From assembly GCF_030063355.1 (NCBI RefSeq), contig NZ_JASISZ010000007.1:116473-180472 (forward strand): a stretch of 64,000 nucleotides of DNA, written 5' to 3'. Origin of the DNA: Streptomyces sp. PH10-H1 (GTDB taxonomy: Bacteria; Actinomycetota; Actinomycetes; Streptomycetales; Streptomycetaceae). A program made the translations under genes and the position numbers. Below are positions 39,658-47,909 of this stretch, one piece after another (the stretch's first letter is position 1; each line of letters starts with the position of its first letter). Under the pieces are notes generated by a model. That model worked only from the letters and a program-made list of their open reading frames with translations, searched no databases and had not been told where the DNA came from.

Positions 39658-41277
39658 ATGCCTGTCGCCTCCCCTCGCACCTCCTGCAGTAGATGCGGAA
39701 CCACGCTCAGTCGGACGAACACCGACACCTTGTGTAGCCCTTGCCGTCGCAGCGTTGGTGCCACAGGTACAGCGCAGCACGCAACCTCGTCCCGGGGCGA
39801 CGGGCAGGTCCATTGGCTCAGCGCCGAAGGCGAGAGAAGTGCGCCACCGGACGGCTCGAACCTCGCTGCCGTCTTGAAGGCGTACCGGTCCCTTCACCAA
39901 CTCAAGCAGCAGGATCTTGCCGACCTACTCGGCTACGACCAGTCTTACGTCTCGCTGTTGGAGCGAGGTAAGCGCACGATCCGAGACATGGACGAACTGC
40001 GCCGACTTGCGCAGGTCCTAGCGTTACCTGAGGACGAGTTGGGACTTCTCCCAGCAGTCGACGCCGCTGTCGCCACGAACATCGACTCGCCCAAGCATGG
40101 CGGCCCCAATCCGCTTGACGCGGTGGAAGACCAACGTCGGTGGCGGATGACTCGCCGTGAACTGAACCGCCACCGCAGCGACCTCACGGCGGCAGCGGCC
40201 CGGCTGTATCCGGATGTTGAACGGGCGGGGAACAGCACCGCCCTCACCAAGCCATCATGGATGTGGCCAAGTCCCGTGGACTTCGCCGACGTCGAACTCA
40301 CGTGGCTGACTCAGCCGACACCTCCGCAAGTCCTTGGCAATGAGCCAGAAGCCGCAGGAGTTCGACCCCTCGCGCCACGAGGTGGCCGGTTCGACAGGTA
40401 CTCACAGGCAATCCGGGTCATCGACCGACCGTCACTGTTTGTCAACCGCCCCAGCTTCCGCCTGCTCGACGTTGCTCAGGTCGACGGTCGGCCCAAACTG
40501 TCGTTCGGCTACACGACTTACTTCGACATGGCTGATGTCTGCGAAGGAGTAGCCCACGAGCTGGCGAAGGCATGGCTGGAGACGGGGAGCGACGCGGCAT
40601 GGATGCACGCGCCAGAGTGGGACCCTCTCCCCCTACGGACCCTGGTGGGGGATCCCTTCGATCTCGCTCGCCGGCCGCTCCTGCCGTCTATCGACACCCT
40701 GACCATCCGGCTAGGGCCCGAGGGCGCGTCGTTCCCCTTGCACCATCGGTCAGCGAGCAACGTGGCGCTAGCTGGCGGGATTTACCACATCATGCCCGCA
40801 GGGGTCTTCCAGCCCTCATCCATCATGCCGTGGGACCAGTCCAACGACTTCAACCTCTGGCGCAACGTCCTCCGGGAGTATGCCGAGGAGTTTCTCGGAG
40901 ACCCGGAAGCTGACGGCAGTAGCGGCGAGCCCATCGACTACGACGGAACCGAGCCCTTCCGATCCCTCAATGAGGCGCGACGTGAGGGCAAGGTCCGGCC
41001 GTACTGCTTCGGCATTGGACTAGACCCGCTCACACTCGCGGGTGAGATTCTGAGCGTGGTGGTCATCGACTCGGAGGTCTACGACTCGGTCTTCGCCGAC
41101 ATGGTCTCCCGGAACTCCGAAGGCACCGTCATCGCCGGCCGGACCGGGGAGGACACGGCGGGAATCGAGTTCACGGAGGCCAACATTCGCCGCCTATTGG
41201 ACAATGAACCCCTCGCCTCCGCTGCTGCCGCATGCCTCGACCTGGCGTGGCAGCACCGGGGGCTCATCCTGGGCTGA
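39658..41277 (+). CDS. XRE-family regulator with N-terminal zinc knuckle and large C-terminal domain
   Basis: 539 residues, unusually large. Cys10, Cys13, Cys26 and Cys29 form a zinc ribbon at the N-terminus. Residues 69-122 are a clear Cro/CI helix-turn-helix (LKQQDLADLLGYDQSYVSLLERGKR). The remaining 400 residues have a mixed alpha/beta composition with no motif I can name. A segment FGYTTYFDMADVCEGVAHELA suggests a ligand or enzyme-like fold. Base composition is lower in G+C than the neighbours. It is followed after 11 bp by an NAD-epimerase gene, and such pairs recur in Streptomyces mobile elements. No strong ribosome site is seen at ATG 39658, so the start may be later. Confidence 0.8.
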   Translation: MPVASPRTSCSRCGTTLSRTNTDTLCSPCRRSVGATGTAQHATSSRGDGQVHWLSAEGERSAPPDGSNLAAVLKAYRSLHQLKQQDLADLLGYDQSYVSLLERGKRTIRDMDELRRLAQVLALPEDELGLLPAVDAAVATNIDSPKHGGPNPLDAVEDQRRWRMTRRELNRHRSDLTAAAARLYPDVERAGNSTALTKPSWMWPSPVDFADVELTWLTQPTPPQVLGNEPEAAGVRPLAPRGGRFDRYSQAIRVIDRPSLFVNRPSFRLLDVAQVDGRPKLSFGYTTYFDMADVCEGVAHELAKAWLETGSDAAWMHAPEWDPLPLRTLVGDPFDLARRPLLPSIDTLTIRLGPEGASFPLHHRSASNVALAGGIYHIMPAGVFQPSSIMPWDQSNDFNLWRNVLREYAEEFLGDPEADGSSGEPIDYDGTEPFRSLNEARREGKVRPYCFGIGLDPLTLAGEILSVVVIDSEVYDSVFADMVSRNSEGTVIAGRTGEDTAGIEFTEANIRRLLDNEPLASAAAACLDLAWQHRGLILG

Positions 41278-41288
41278 AAGGGATCTCA

Positions 41289-42233
41289 GTGCGAGTACTT
41301 GTGACCGGGGCGTACGGCTTCGTCGGCAATGCCGTCGTGCGCCGACTCGTTGAGGCCAACCACCAAGTGGTGGCCCTAACCCATCGCCCGGCTGGTTCTG
41401 ATCTGCCCGATCTTCCCGTGGCTCAGGTCTTCTATTGCGACATCCGAGACAAGACGGCTCTTCTGGGAGCCCTCGAAGGCGTCGACGGTGTTTGTCATCT
41501 TGCTGCGCTCACTCGGGTGCGTGAGTCCTTCGAGCGTCCCGAGGAATACCAGGCCGTCAACACTGGCGGCACAGTCGCGTTGCTCGACGCACTTGTCGAG
41601 CAGTCCGCCGGACGGCCGGCTCCCACGGTCGTCCTCGGCTCGACGGCAGCGGTCTACGGGGCTCCCGAGCATCAGCCCATCGGCGAAGACGCGGTCCCGG
41701 CGCCGACGAACCCCTACGGAACATCGAAGCTTGGTGCCGACGAAGCCCTTCGGCAGCGTGCCGAGAGTGGAGCTGTCAAGGGCGTGGCCCTGCGCTGCTT
41801 CAATATCGCGGGAGCGGTGCACGCAGTCGGAGACGGAGACGAGTCCCGAATCATCCCGAAGGCCCTGGCTGTCGCCGCTGGCCGATACCCACACCTGGAG
41901 ATGAACGGCGACGGCAGCGCTGTCCGGGACTTCGTGCACGTCGATGACTTGGCGCGCGCCTACGTCCTCGCTCTTAGCGCCGTGACGGTGGCTCCCTATC
42001 GCATCTACAACGTAGGGGCCACCGCGGCGAGCATGCGAGAGATCGTTGCCACCGTCGAACGCGTGACGGGGAGAGCTGTGCCCGTCGTGCACCGACCCCC
42101 GCAGCCTGAGCCGCCGAAGCTTGTGGCAGATATCACGAGGATCACCAACGAACTGGGGTGGAAGCCCGAATGCTCCAACCTTGATCAGCTGATCATCGAC
42201 AGTTGGTCAGCGGTGACGCAGGGCCCTCACTGA
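41289..42233 (+). CDS. NAD-dependent epimerase/dehydratase (extended SDR)
   Basis: 314 residues. The Rossmann motif is TGAYGFVG (6-13), the serine strand is LGSTAAVYG and the catalytic pair is Tyr143-x3-Lys147 in NPYGTSKL. RCFNIAGA and RDFVHVDDLARAY are typical of UDP-sugar epimerases and dehydratases. GTG 41289 has AAAGGG upstream and lies 11 bp after the regulator stop, so both are one operon. The substrate is unknown. As cargo of an AICE it could modify a surface sugar or signal molecule; that is speculation. The 3' end overlaps the convergent GntR gene by 7 bp. Confidence 0.88.
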   Translation: MRVLVTGAYGFVGNAVVRRLVEANHQVVALTHRPAGSDLPDLPVAQVFYCDIRDKTALLGALEGVDGVCHLAALTRVRESFERPEEYQAVNTGGTVALLDALVEQSAGRPAPTVVLGSTAAVYGAPEHQPIGEDAVPAPTNPYGTSKLGADEALRQRAESGAVKGVALRCFNIAGAVHAVGDGDESRIIPKALAVAAGRYPHLEMNGDGSAVRDFVHVDDLARAYVLALSAVTVAPYRIYNVGATAASMREIVATVERVTGRAVPVVHRPPQPEPPKLVADITRITNELGWKPECSNLDQLIIDSWSAVTQGPH

Positions 42234-42658
42234 ACCTCGGACAAGCGGCTCTTGACGCTGGCGGGAAGCGCATCGAATGCCGCGCGCCAGTGCTCAAGAG
42301 CCGCTCTCGTTGCGTCTGCATCGGCCTCAGCGTTGGCGAGCAAGTCGCGTAGGGCATCTTCCATCTCAATCCCCGCTCGAAGAACAGGCAGCGCCCAATC
42401 TGCGGCACCCTGAGAGTGATCAGCTAGGCGGGGAGGAAACTGCGCGAAGACCCCCTTGCCCTGGTGCCCAACGACGTAGCCCTCAGATCGCAGCAGCGAC
42501 ACAGCGTTCTTCACGACCGTGCTCGACGTTCCAGTGTCGTCAATCAGGACCTGCGTCGAAGGCAGTGCCACTCCGCTTGCCAACTTGCCACTACGGATGC
42601 GCTCTCGCAGGTCATCGGCTAGTTGGAGGTAGGCCGGCCGTCCTCGGAACTCGGTCAT
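42227..42658 (-). CDS. GntR-family regulator (KorSA-like, short)
   Basis: 143 residues with the GntR winged helix at about 5-72: PAYLQLADDLRERIRSGKL, LPSTQVLIDDTGTSSTVV and VGHQGKGVFAQF. The effector domain is only about 70 residues, much shorter than in HutC-type proteins, and may work as a dimer cap. Proteins of this place in AICEs (KorSA in pSAM2) repress transfer and replication genes. ATG 42658 follows GGAGGAT. A candidate operator lies just upstream. Confidence 0.82.
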   Translation of the reverse strand: MTEFRGRPAYLQLADDLRERIRSGKLASGVALPSTQVLIDDTGTSSTVVKNAVSLLRSEGYVVGHQGKGVFAQFPPRLADHSQGAADWALPVLRAGIEMEDALRDLLANAEADADATRAALEHWRAAFDALPASVKSRLSEVQ

Positions 42659-42685
42659 TGCAGTGATCCTCCAGTCAAGGTGTCG

Positions 42686-42769
42686 CACCTAGTACACCAG
42701 TGTCCCGCATCCGATCGGTTGGATGTGGGCTGAGCCCCTTGCCAACTTAGGGCCCTAGGTGCACCATGT
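42686..42769. promoter_or_regulatory. Candidate operators of the AICE-1 GntR regulator
   Basis: Two related 17-bp blocks, acctagtacaccagtgt (42686-42702) and ccctaggtgcaccatgt (42753-42769), share most bases. The second overlaps a perfect 10-bp palindrome TAGGGCCCTA (42748-42757). Both are in the GntR promoter region, the place for autoregulation. Confidence 0.55.
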
Positions 42770-43412
42770 TGTTCAGAGGGCAACGCTCAAGCGTCGTCTC
42801 CCATATGACAAGCCGTCATTGGATCGCGGAGCGCGACTCCATGAAGCTTGTGGCACGAGAACAGTTCGGTGGTTACGGATTTCGAGAGGCAGTAAACGAC
42901 TCTCGAAATCCGCGCCCAGAAGACCGACTTCCGTTGCATTCAGCACATCTTCCGAGGGCCTTCTTTGGGCTGCTCGGATTGCACGAGCAGACGCGAGGGC
43001 CCGGGACAGATCGGGCTAGGGCACCCGGCGGCTTCGGTCGCTTGTTCGACTCAACTCAATAGTGCGATCCACCGCAGCATGACGGCCGTGTCCACACCGG
43101 CCGGGGCGGGTGGAGACCAGTCGGTCACCTCCCCTAGCGGGACACGAACCGACTCAAAAGAACGGATCTGTCCAAGGGCATGTACGCCGCGCGATGACAC
43201 CGAGATGCGATTCCTCGGGAGAGCGGGATGAGGCCCAGATCCATACCGCGCACCACGGGCACGCCGCCTCCCGAAGAAGGAATAAGGCGGCCGTACGCGG
43301 CGGCAGAGACGCGTAACCCCAAGGCCTTTTTGCAGCCCTGTTTGCCCAGTCGTCCCCGGCTCCGGCCGGGGGCGTTGGGGAGCGTTGGGAATCCCCCGTT
43401 CCAGACGGCAGC
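42770..43412. other. Non-coding leader region of the AICE-1 transfer operon with a perfect hairpin
   Basis: No convincing gene in this stretch; the overlapping short frames have no coding character. It holds a perfect 13-bp inverted repeat cggatttcgagag (42876-42888) and ctctcgaaatccg (42900-42912) with an 11-nt loop, and a GC-rich hairpin around 43353-43372. It probably contains the promoter of the transfer operon, and may hold a cis-acting replication or transfer site. Confidence 0.6.
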
Positions 43413-43442
43413 GCGGCCCCGGTGCATCACCACCGGGGCCGC
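43413..43442 (+). terminator. Attenuator-like hairpin before the transfer operon
   Basis: 12-bp stem gcggccccggtg (43413-43424) and caccggggccgc (43431-43442) with 6-nt loop, ending 36 bp before the first start codon. The GAGAGGAG ribosome site follows. Confidence 0.65.
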
Positions 43443-43477
43443 TGTTCGGGCCGTTCCTTTCGAGAGGAGCACGACCC

Positions 43478-43744
43478 ATGAGGTACATCGGCACTGTTCA
43501 GGCGGTTGTTACCGCCGCAGAGTTCGATCGTGAGCCGACGGACGCTGAGCTGGCGGGCATCGAGGTTGAGATGCCCGTGATCCTGGCGGAAGTCGCGTTG
43601 CTGGACGCACAGCTCATGACGCTCGACCGCCCCGCGTCCGAAGTGGATACGCGGCGGATTCGCCGTGCGGAACACAAGCTGCTGACCGAGCGGCGCCATC
43701 TGGCGAACGTCGGTCGGCAGAGTCCGGCGGGGGTTGGGGCATGA
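43478..43744 (+). CDS. DUF6284-like small AICE protein
   Basis: 88 residues, mostly helical, with a heptad-like pattern in the middle (MPVILAEVALLDAQLMTLDRP) and a basic C-terminal half (RRIRRAEHKLLTERRHL). I recall this as the DUF6284 family found at the head of AICE transfer operons. ATG 43478 has GAGAGGAG upstream. Its stop overlaps the next start as ATGA. Function unknown; small size and charge suggest a DNA- or protein-binding accessory. Confidence 0.75.
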   Translation: MRYIGTVQAVVTAAEFDREPTDAELAGIEVEMPVILAEVALLDAQLMTLDRPASEVDTRRIRRAEHKLLTERRHLANVGRQSPAGVGA

Positions 43745-44556
43745 ACCGCACCCCCAAGGCCCTGCTCATCCTCGCCCTCGTTGGCGTAGTGGGGATGGCG
43801 TTCCGGGTGTCGTGGAACGCTCAACGCGATGTGGCCGCCACGGTGGGCGCGGACGCTGCGGCATCGCTGCTGTATCCGTTCGTGGTCGATGGGCTGATGG
43901 CGTTGGCGTTGGTCGCCACGCTCGTTCTCACCGGCCGCGATCGCCGCTTCGCCTTGCGGGTGCTGGCGGGGTACACCGCCGCGTCCCTGGTCCTGAACTA
44001 CGTACACGGGTTGGTCCCCGCGCTGCACAACGGCGGAAGCCGGATGGTTCTCGCTGAGTGGGCGCCCGCGAATTGGGCGCTGGTGTTGCTGGCTACCTCG
44101 TTGCCGGTCGGGTCGATTTTCTTCGGTTCCGACCTGGTCGCGAAGGTGCTGCACCACCAACCCGCGAATCAGGATGAAACAGCGGTGACGCTGACAAATC
44201 AGTCGGTGTCTGACCTGCAAGAGTCGACCCCGCCCGCCGTGCCCGAACCGCCGGTACATCCGGCGATCGAGGCGGCCGAAGCGGCACCGATTCTCGCCCC
44301 GGTCGGGCAACTGGCTGCGGCTGTGGTGCAGGGGCCGCGTCGGGCGACCGGTCGAGTCCCCCAAGCCGCCCGAACCCCCCGCCCGATCCGCACGCCGGAA
44401 GAGCTGCTCGCGGAGGGGCGCGAGGTTACCGCGGCTTGGTCGGACGACGCTTTGACCGCCGAAGCGATCCGCAAAGAACTGCGGACCGCACCGGCCAAAG
44501 CCCGGATCGTTCGAGATGCGTTGAAGGCTGAGCGCGGTATCGCGGACGCAGCCTGA
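43741..44556 (+). CDS. DUF2637 membrane protein (spread/transfer-associated)
   Basis: 271 residues with four hydrophobic segments in the first 135 (LLILALVGVVGMAF, LLYPFVVDGLMALALVATLVL, VLAGYTAASLVLNYVHG, WALVLLATSLPVGSIFF), then a long Pro/Ala-rich cytoplasmic part and a helical C-terminal domain. DUF2637 proteins accompany FtsK-type translocases on AICEs and are candidates for intramycelial spread functions. It is coupled to its neighbours by ATGA on the left and a one-base TGATG overlap on the right. Confidence 0.82.
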   Translation: MNRTPKALLILALVGVVGMAFRVSWNAQRDVAATVGADAAASLLYPFVVDGLMALALVATLVLTGRDRRFALRVLAGYTAASLVLNYVHGLVPALHNGGSRMVLAEWAPANWALVLLATSLPVGSIFFGSDLVAKVLHHQPANQDETAVTLTNQSVSDLQESTPPAVPEPPVHPAIEAAEAAPILAPVGQLAAAVVQGPRRATGRVPQAARTPRPIRTPEELLAEGREVTAAWSDDALTAEAIRKELRTAPAKARIVRDALKAERGIADAA

Positions 44557-44924
44557 TGCGCTTCTACGACCCGGACGGCACCAAGTTCGGGCTCCCCACC
44601 TTTCCGTTCCGACTCGCACCGGACGGCTTGGCGACGCGTCGGCAACTGCGGGCCGCTGGCCTGCGGCCGGGCGGGCAGGACATCGCCGCGCAGGTGTTGT
44701 GGTCCTCCCGCCGCTACGGCCGCCGTACCCGGGTCGCGTACCTGTACCGGATCGACCGGGCCAAGCCGGTGCGCCCGATGACCCCGGCCAAGTGGGCCGC
44801 GCTCGCCCTGGCCAATGCCGCCCGCCGGATGTGCCCGCAGTGCCGCACCGATGCCGGATACGTCATCCCGTCCTCGCTCGGATGCTGTGTGACCTGCGCG
44901 GACAGCGAACCGCTTGCCGCTTGA
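44556..44924 (+). CDS. RRQRL-motif zinc-binding protein
   Basis: 122 residues with ATRRQLRAAGLRPGG near the N-terminus, the hallmark of the RRQRL family, and a C-terminal zinc knuckle CPQCRTDAGYVI...CCVTCAD. These proteins are found in AICE transfer operons between the DUF2637 gene and the translocase. A DNA- or RNA-binding accessory role is inferred from the knuckle and basic helices. Confidence 0.8.
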   Translation: MRFYDPDGTKFGLPTFPFRLAPDGLATRRQLRAAGLRPGGQDIAAQVLWSSRRYGRRTRVAYLYRIDRAKPVRPMTPAKWAALALANAARRMCPQCRTDAGYVIPSSLGCCVTCADSEPLAA

Positions 44925-45026
44925 GGAACAGCGCCATCTCGAATCGCCGCGTGAGCCCGGTCCTAGCCGGCCAAAGCGAGACCGGGCCCCTGCGGCTCCC
45001 CGGATCCACAAAGGAGCACGATCACT

Positions 45027-47270
45027 GTGTCTGACCTTCCCGTGTACGACCAACCCGACGATGACCCGAACGACCCCGACAACGAGGCGTTCGACGGCAC
45101 CGAGGGGGCGGTTCTGCCGTTCCTGTCCAAGCGCGACAAGCCCGCCGACACCCCGGAACCGGCGCCCGATGAAGCCGGGACCGGTGAGCGGGAGATCAAC
45201 CTCCCCGATGACGACCCGCAAGCCGAGGGTCTGATCGAGGGCGAGGCCGTCGACCGCCCGCAGGTCGAGTATCCGGCCTCGCTGGCGGAGACGATGCAGG
45301 CCAAGGACAAGGCCCGCCACTCCGTCATCCCCGCGTGGATGAAGTCGGCCGCCCAGCGCCGGTTGGTCGCCCGGTGGGCGGTGCGGCACTACGCGGCCGT
45401 CACCGGCTTCCACGCGGTGCGCACCCCGCTCTACGGGGCCAAGCTCACCGCCTACGCCCCGCGCGGTCTGGCCCGCTGGACCGGCGCGGCCGGGCGGTGG
45501 CTCTCCGATGCGGAGTCCCGTCCGGTGCGGCTGGCGGCGGTGCACGCGGAGGACGCGGGCGAGTACATGCGCCTGGCGAGGCTGCGGGACGGCCGGGTGA
45601 AGATGCGCGGCATCCTCGCCTCGCTGGCGACCGTGTTCGGCTTGGGTGCGTCGCTGGCGATGTGGGTGCTCGCTCCCATGTGGCTGTTGGCGCTGTCGGT
45701 GACGATGGTGACCGGGGCCTTGGGGTGGGCGGGTGTTCCCGCAGACCGGCCGCTGATCGCGTCGGCCCGGGTGAAGTTCCGGAACCGCAAGCTGACCAGC
45801 GACATCATCACGCGGGCATTCGTCGTGGCCGGGCTGACCAACCCGGATCAGGGGGTGGCGTTCCCGCGTCCGATCGTGCCGGACGGCGACGGCTACCGCG
45901 TCACGGTCGATCTCCCCTACGGCAAGACCTTCGCGCACGCGCTGCGGGCCCAAGAGTCGCTGGCGTCGGGTATCGACGTGGCACCCACCCAGGTCTTCTT
46001 GGACAAGGACGAGACCAGCGCGCGGCGGGTGTCGATGTGGGTAGCCAATCAAGACCCGCTGGCGGTTCCCGCCGGTCCCTCCCCGCTGATCACAGCGGAC
46101 CGGGTGGACTTCTGGAAGCCCTTCCCCTGGGGCCGCGACGAGCGCGGCAACGAGGTCATGGTCACCATGCTGTGGCTCTCGCTCCTCGTGGGTGCGGTGC
46201 CGCGTCAGGGCAAGACGTTCTCGGCGCGCACCATCGCGTTGGCCGCCGCGTTGGATCCGTTCGTGCGGCTGATCGTGTTCGACGGGAAGGCGTCGCCGGA
46301 CTGGCGGAAGTTCGCCCTGGTCGCCCACCGGGTCGGGTTCGGGATCGTGCCCAAGAACGGCATCGACCCCGTCAAGCACATGGTCAACGCCCTGACCGAG
46401 CTGAAAGCCGATGTGGAGGACCGCTACCACAAGCTGTCCGAACTGCCCCTGCACCTGTGCCCGGAAGGCAAGCTCACCCCGGAACTGTCCCGGAACAAGG
46501 CGCTGAACATGCCGCTGACGCTGGTCATCGTCGATGAGGTGCAGGAGTACTTGCAGCACCCCGAGCACGGCAAGATCATCCTGGAACTGCTCGTCTACCT
46601 CGCCCGCGTCGCCCCCGCCGTCGGCGTCTCGGTCATGAACTCCACCCAGAAGCCCGACGACAAGGCGTGCCCGTCGGTGCTGCGTGACCAGCACCAGGCC
46701 CGCTTCGCCCTCATGGTCGGCGCCTACCAGGTCTCGGACGTGATCCTCGGCGCCGGTTCGCGCTCCGAGGGACTGGACGCCTCCCGGCTGCTGCGCTCCC
46801 ACAAGGGCGTAGGGATCCTCAAGGGCATGAGCGATGACTCCGGCATCGTGCGGACCTACCTCGCCGACGGGCGCGACGCGGAAAGCATCCTGATCCGTGC
46901 GCAGGCGCTGCGTGAGGCCGAGGGCACGCTGTCCGGTGACGCGATCGGCGAGACGGCCGGAGACGACGCGGCGGCGGCAACTTTGCTGGACGACATCGCC
47001 GTCGTGATGCCCAAGGCCGAGGCCAAGCAATGGTCCGAGACCGTCATCGACAACCTCGCCACCCTGCGCCCCGACGTCTACGGGTCGTGGGCGCAGTTGA
47101 AGGGCGAGGCCAAGGGCAAGCACCTCGCTGCCGCGCTCAAGCCGTTCGGTATCGGCACTGAGCAGATCGGCGTCCGCATCGACGGCAAGCCGGTCACGCG
47201 GCGGGGCATCATCCGCGCCCACATCATCGCCGCCATCACCGAACGCAACCGGAAGCGGCCCGCCGCGTAG
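45027..47270 (+). CDS. traB: FtsK/SpoIIIE-type DNA translocase (TraB-like)
   Basis: The sole conjugation motor of the element: a hexameric ATPase that moves double-stranded DNA between mycelia. 747 residues. Two membrane segments lie at about 210-245. The Walker A GAVPRQGKTFS has Lys396, Walker B is LVIVDEVQEY with Asp503-Glu504, and a winged-helix C-terminus (about 680-745) should recognise clt repeats. GTG 45027 follows AAGGAG. The N-terminus is acidic (DQPDDDPNDPDNE). It lies directly upstream of a dense GCTAGC palindrome cluster, the best candidate for its recognition site. Confidence 0.9.
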   Translation: MSDLPVYDQPDDDPNDPDNEAFDGTEGAVLPFLSKRDKPADTPEPAPDEAGTGEREINLPDDDPQAEGLIEGEAVDRPQVEYPASLAETMQAKDKARHSVIPAWMKSAAQRRLVARWAVRHYAAVTGFHAVRTPLYGAKLTAYAPRGLARWTGAAGRWLSDAESRPVRLAAVHAEDAGEYMRLARLRDGRVKMRGILASLATVFGLGASLAMWVLAPMWLLALSVTMVTGALGWAGVPADRPLIASARVKFRNRKLTSDIITRAFVVAGLTNPDQGVAFPRPIVPDGDGYRVTVDLPYGKTFAHALRAQESLASGIDVAPTQVFLDKDETSARRVSMWVANQDPLAVPAGPSPLITADRVDFWKPFPWGRDERGNEVMVTMLWLSLLVGAVPRQGKTFSARTIALAAALDPFVRLIVFDGKASPDWRKFALVAHRVGFGIVPKNGIDPVKHMVNALTELKADVEDRYHKLSELPLHLCPEGKLTPELSRNKALNMPLTLVIVDEVQEYLQHPEHGKIILELLVYLARVAPAVGVSVMNSTQKPDDKACPSVLRDQHQARFALMVGAYQVSDVILGAGSRSEGLDASRLLRSHKGVGILKGMSDDSGIVRTYLADGRDAESILIRAQALREAEGTLSGDAIGETAGDDAAAATLLDDIAVVMPKAEAKQWSETVIDNLATLRPDVYGSWAQLKGEAKGKHLAAALKPFGIGTEQIGVRIDGKPVTRRGIIRAHIIAAITERNRKRPAA

Positions 47271-47279
47271 GCCCCCGGA

Positions 47280-47434
47280 GCTGCTAGCGCTAGCAGCACG
47301 CACCGCTAGCGCTAGCAGCTCCGCTAGCACCCCACATATGCGCTGATCAGGCCGCTAGCAGCTAGCGGCCTTCCCTGGTCACGCCCCAAAACCAGCCCTG
47401 GAGGCCCGTGATGACTCCCGCGCTCGCTGCTAGC
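47280..47434. repeat. GCTAGC palindrome cluster (clt/operator candidate)
   Basis: GCTAGC occurs eight times: 47283, 47289, 47305, 47311, 47323, 47354, 47361 and 47429. Some copies combine into larger symmetric units: the perfect 18-bp palindrome GCTGCTAGCGCTAGCAGC (47280-47297), a second GCTAGCGCTAGC at 47305-47316, and a hairpin ggccgctag-cag-ctagcggcc (47350-47370). CTAG is rare in streptomycete DNA, so this density is not chance. Confidence 0.9.
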
Positions 47435-47662
47435 ACTCTCCTCATCCTGTTCACGCTCGGTTACGTCGCCGTGTGTGCCGCGCAGCCGTTCGCGGCCTGC
47501 CGCAAGTGCCGCGGCTTCGGCTTCAAGGTCAAGACCACCCGGCGCGGCAAAGCCAAGCGCGGCAAGGACTGCCGCCGCTGCCACGGCCACGGCGCCCGCA
47601 TACGCCGCGGCCGCCACCTGTGGAACCTGTGGCGCAACGTCCACCGCGACGGCACCCGCTGA
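47411..47662 (+). CDS. Small membrane protein with DnaJ-like zinc knuckles
   Basis: 83 residues. A hydrophobic N-terminus (about 4-25) is followed by CRKCRGFGF and CRRCHGHGA, two CxxCxGxG-type knuckles like those of DnaJ, and a basic tail. Small proteins of this type accompany the translocase in AICEs; a 35-residue version without the membrane part is present in AICE-2 (59588-59695). ATG 47411 follows GGAGG. Confidence 0.78.
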   Translation: MTPALAASTLLILFTLGYVAVCAAQPFAACRKCRGFGFKVKTTRRGKAKRGKDCRRCHGHGARIRRGRHLWNLWRNVHRDGTR

Positions 47663-47697
47663 ACCCACCCGCCCACGCACCCGAACGGAGTCCTGTC

Positions 47698-47892
47698 GTG
47701 GCTGTGACCGTCTCTCTCGTCCTGCTGTTCGGCGCCCTGCTCGCCTTCCTCCTCAAGGTCGGCTCCCTCAAAGCCGGGGCCTGCTTCGTCGCCGTGATGT
47801 TCGGCTTCCTCCTCGCCTCCACCGGCGCATCCGGACCCATCAACCAATTCGTCACCTCCACCGCCACACAGATCGGCCACATGCGCCCCTGA
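47698..47892 (+). CDS. Small membrane protein (SpdA/SpdC-like)
   Basis: 64 residues, nearly all in two hydrophobic segments (about 2-20 and 26-46). GTG 47698 has ACGGAG upstream. It resembles in size and place the 62-residue membrane protein of AICE-2. Spread (spd) proteins of Streptomyces plasmids are such short membrane proteins; no catalytic feature. Confidence 0.7.
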   Translation: MAVTVSLVLLFGALLAFLLKVGSLKAGACFVAVMFGFLLASTGASGPINQFVTSTATQIGHMRP

Positions 47893-47909
47893 CCACCGGA
47901 CGGAGACCC

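Noticed and set aside
39402..39764. 120-codon reverse frame after attL
   Set aside because: No ribosome site or recognisable domain; it overlaps the start of the XRE gene and the putative promoter region.
42759..43494. Several short overlapping frames in the AICE-1 leader
   Set aside because: No ribosome sites, no domain, frames on both strands equally long; treated as non-coding.
44199..47330. 1043-codon reverse frame opposite the AICE-1 translocase
   Set aside because: Antisense shadow in GC-rich DNA; the forward strand has Walker motifs, ribosome sites and ATGA couplings.
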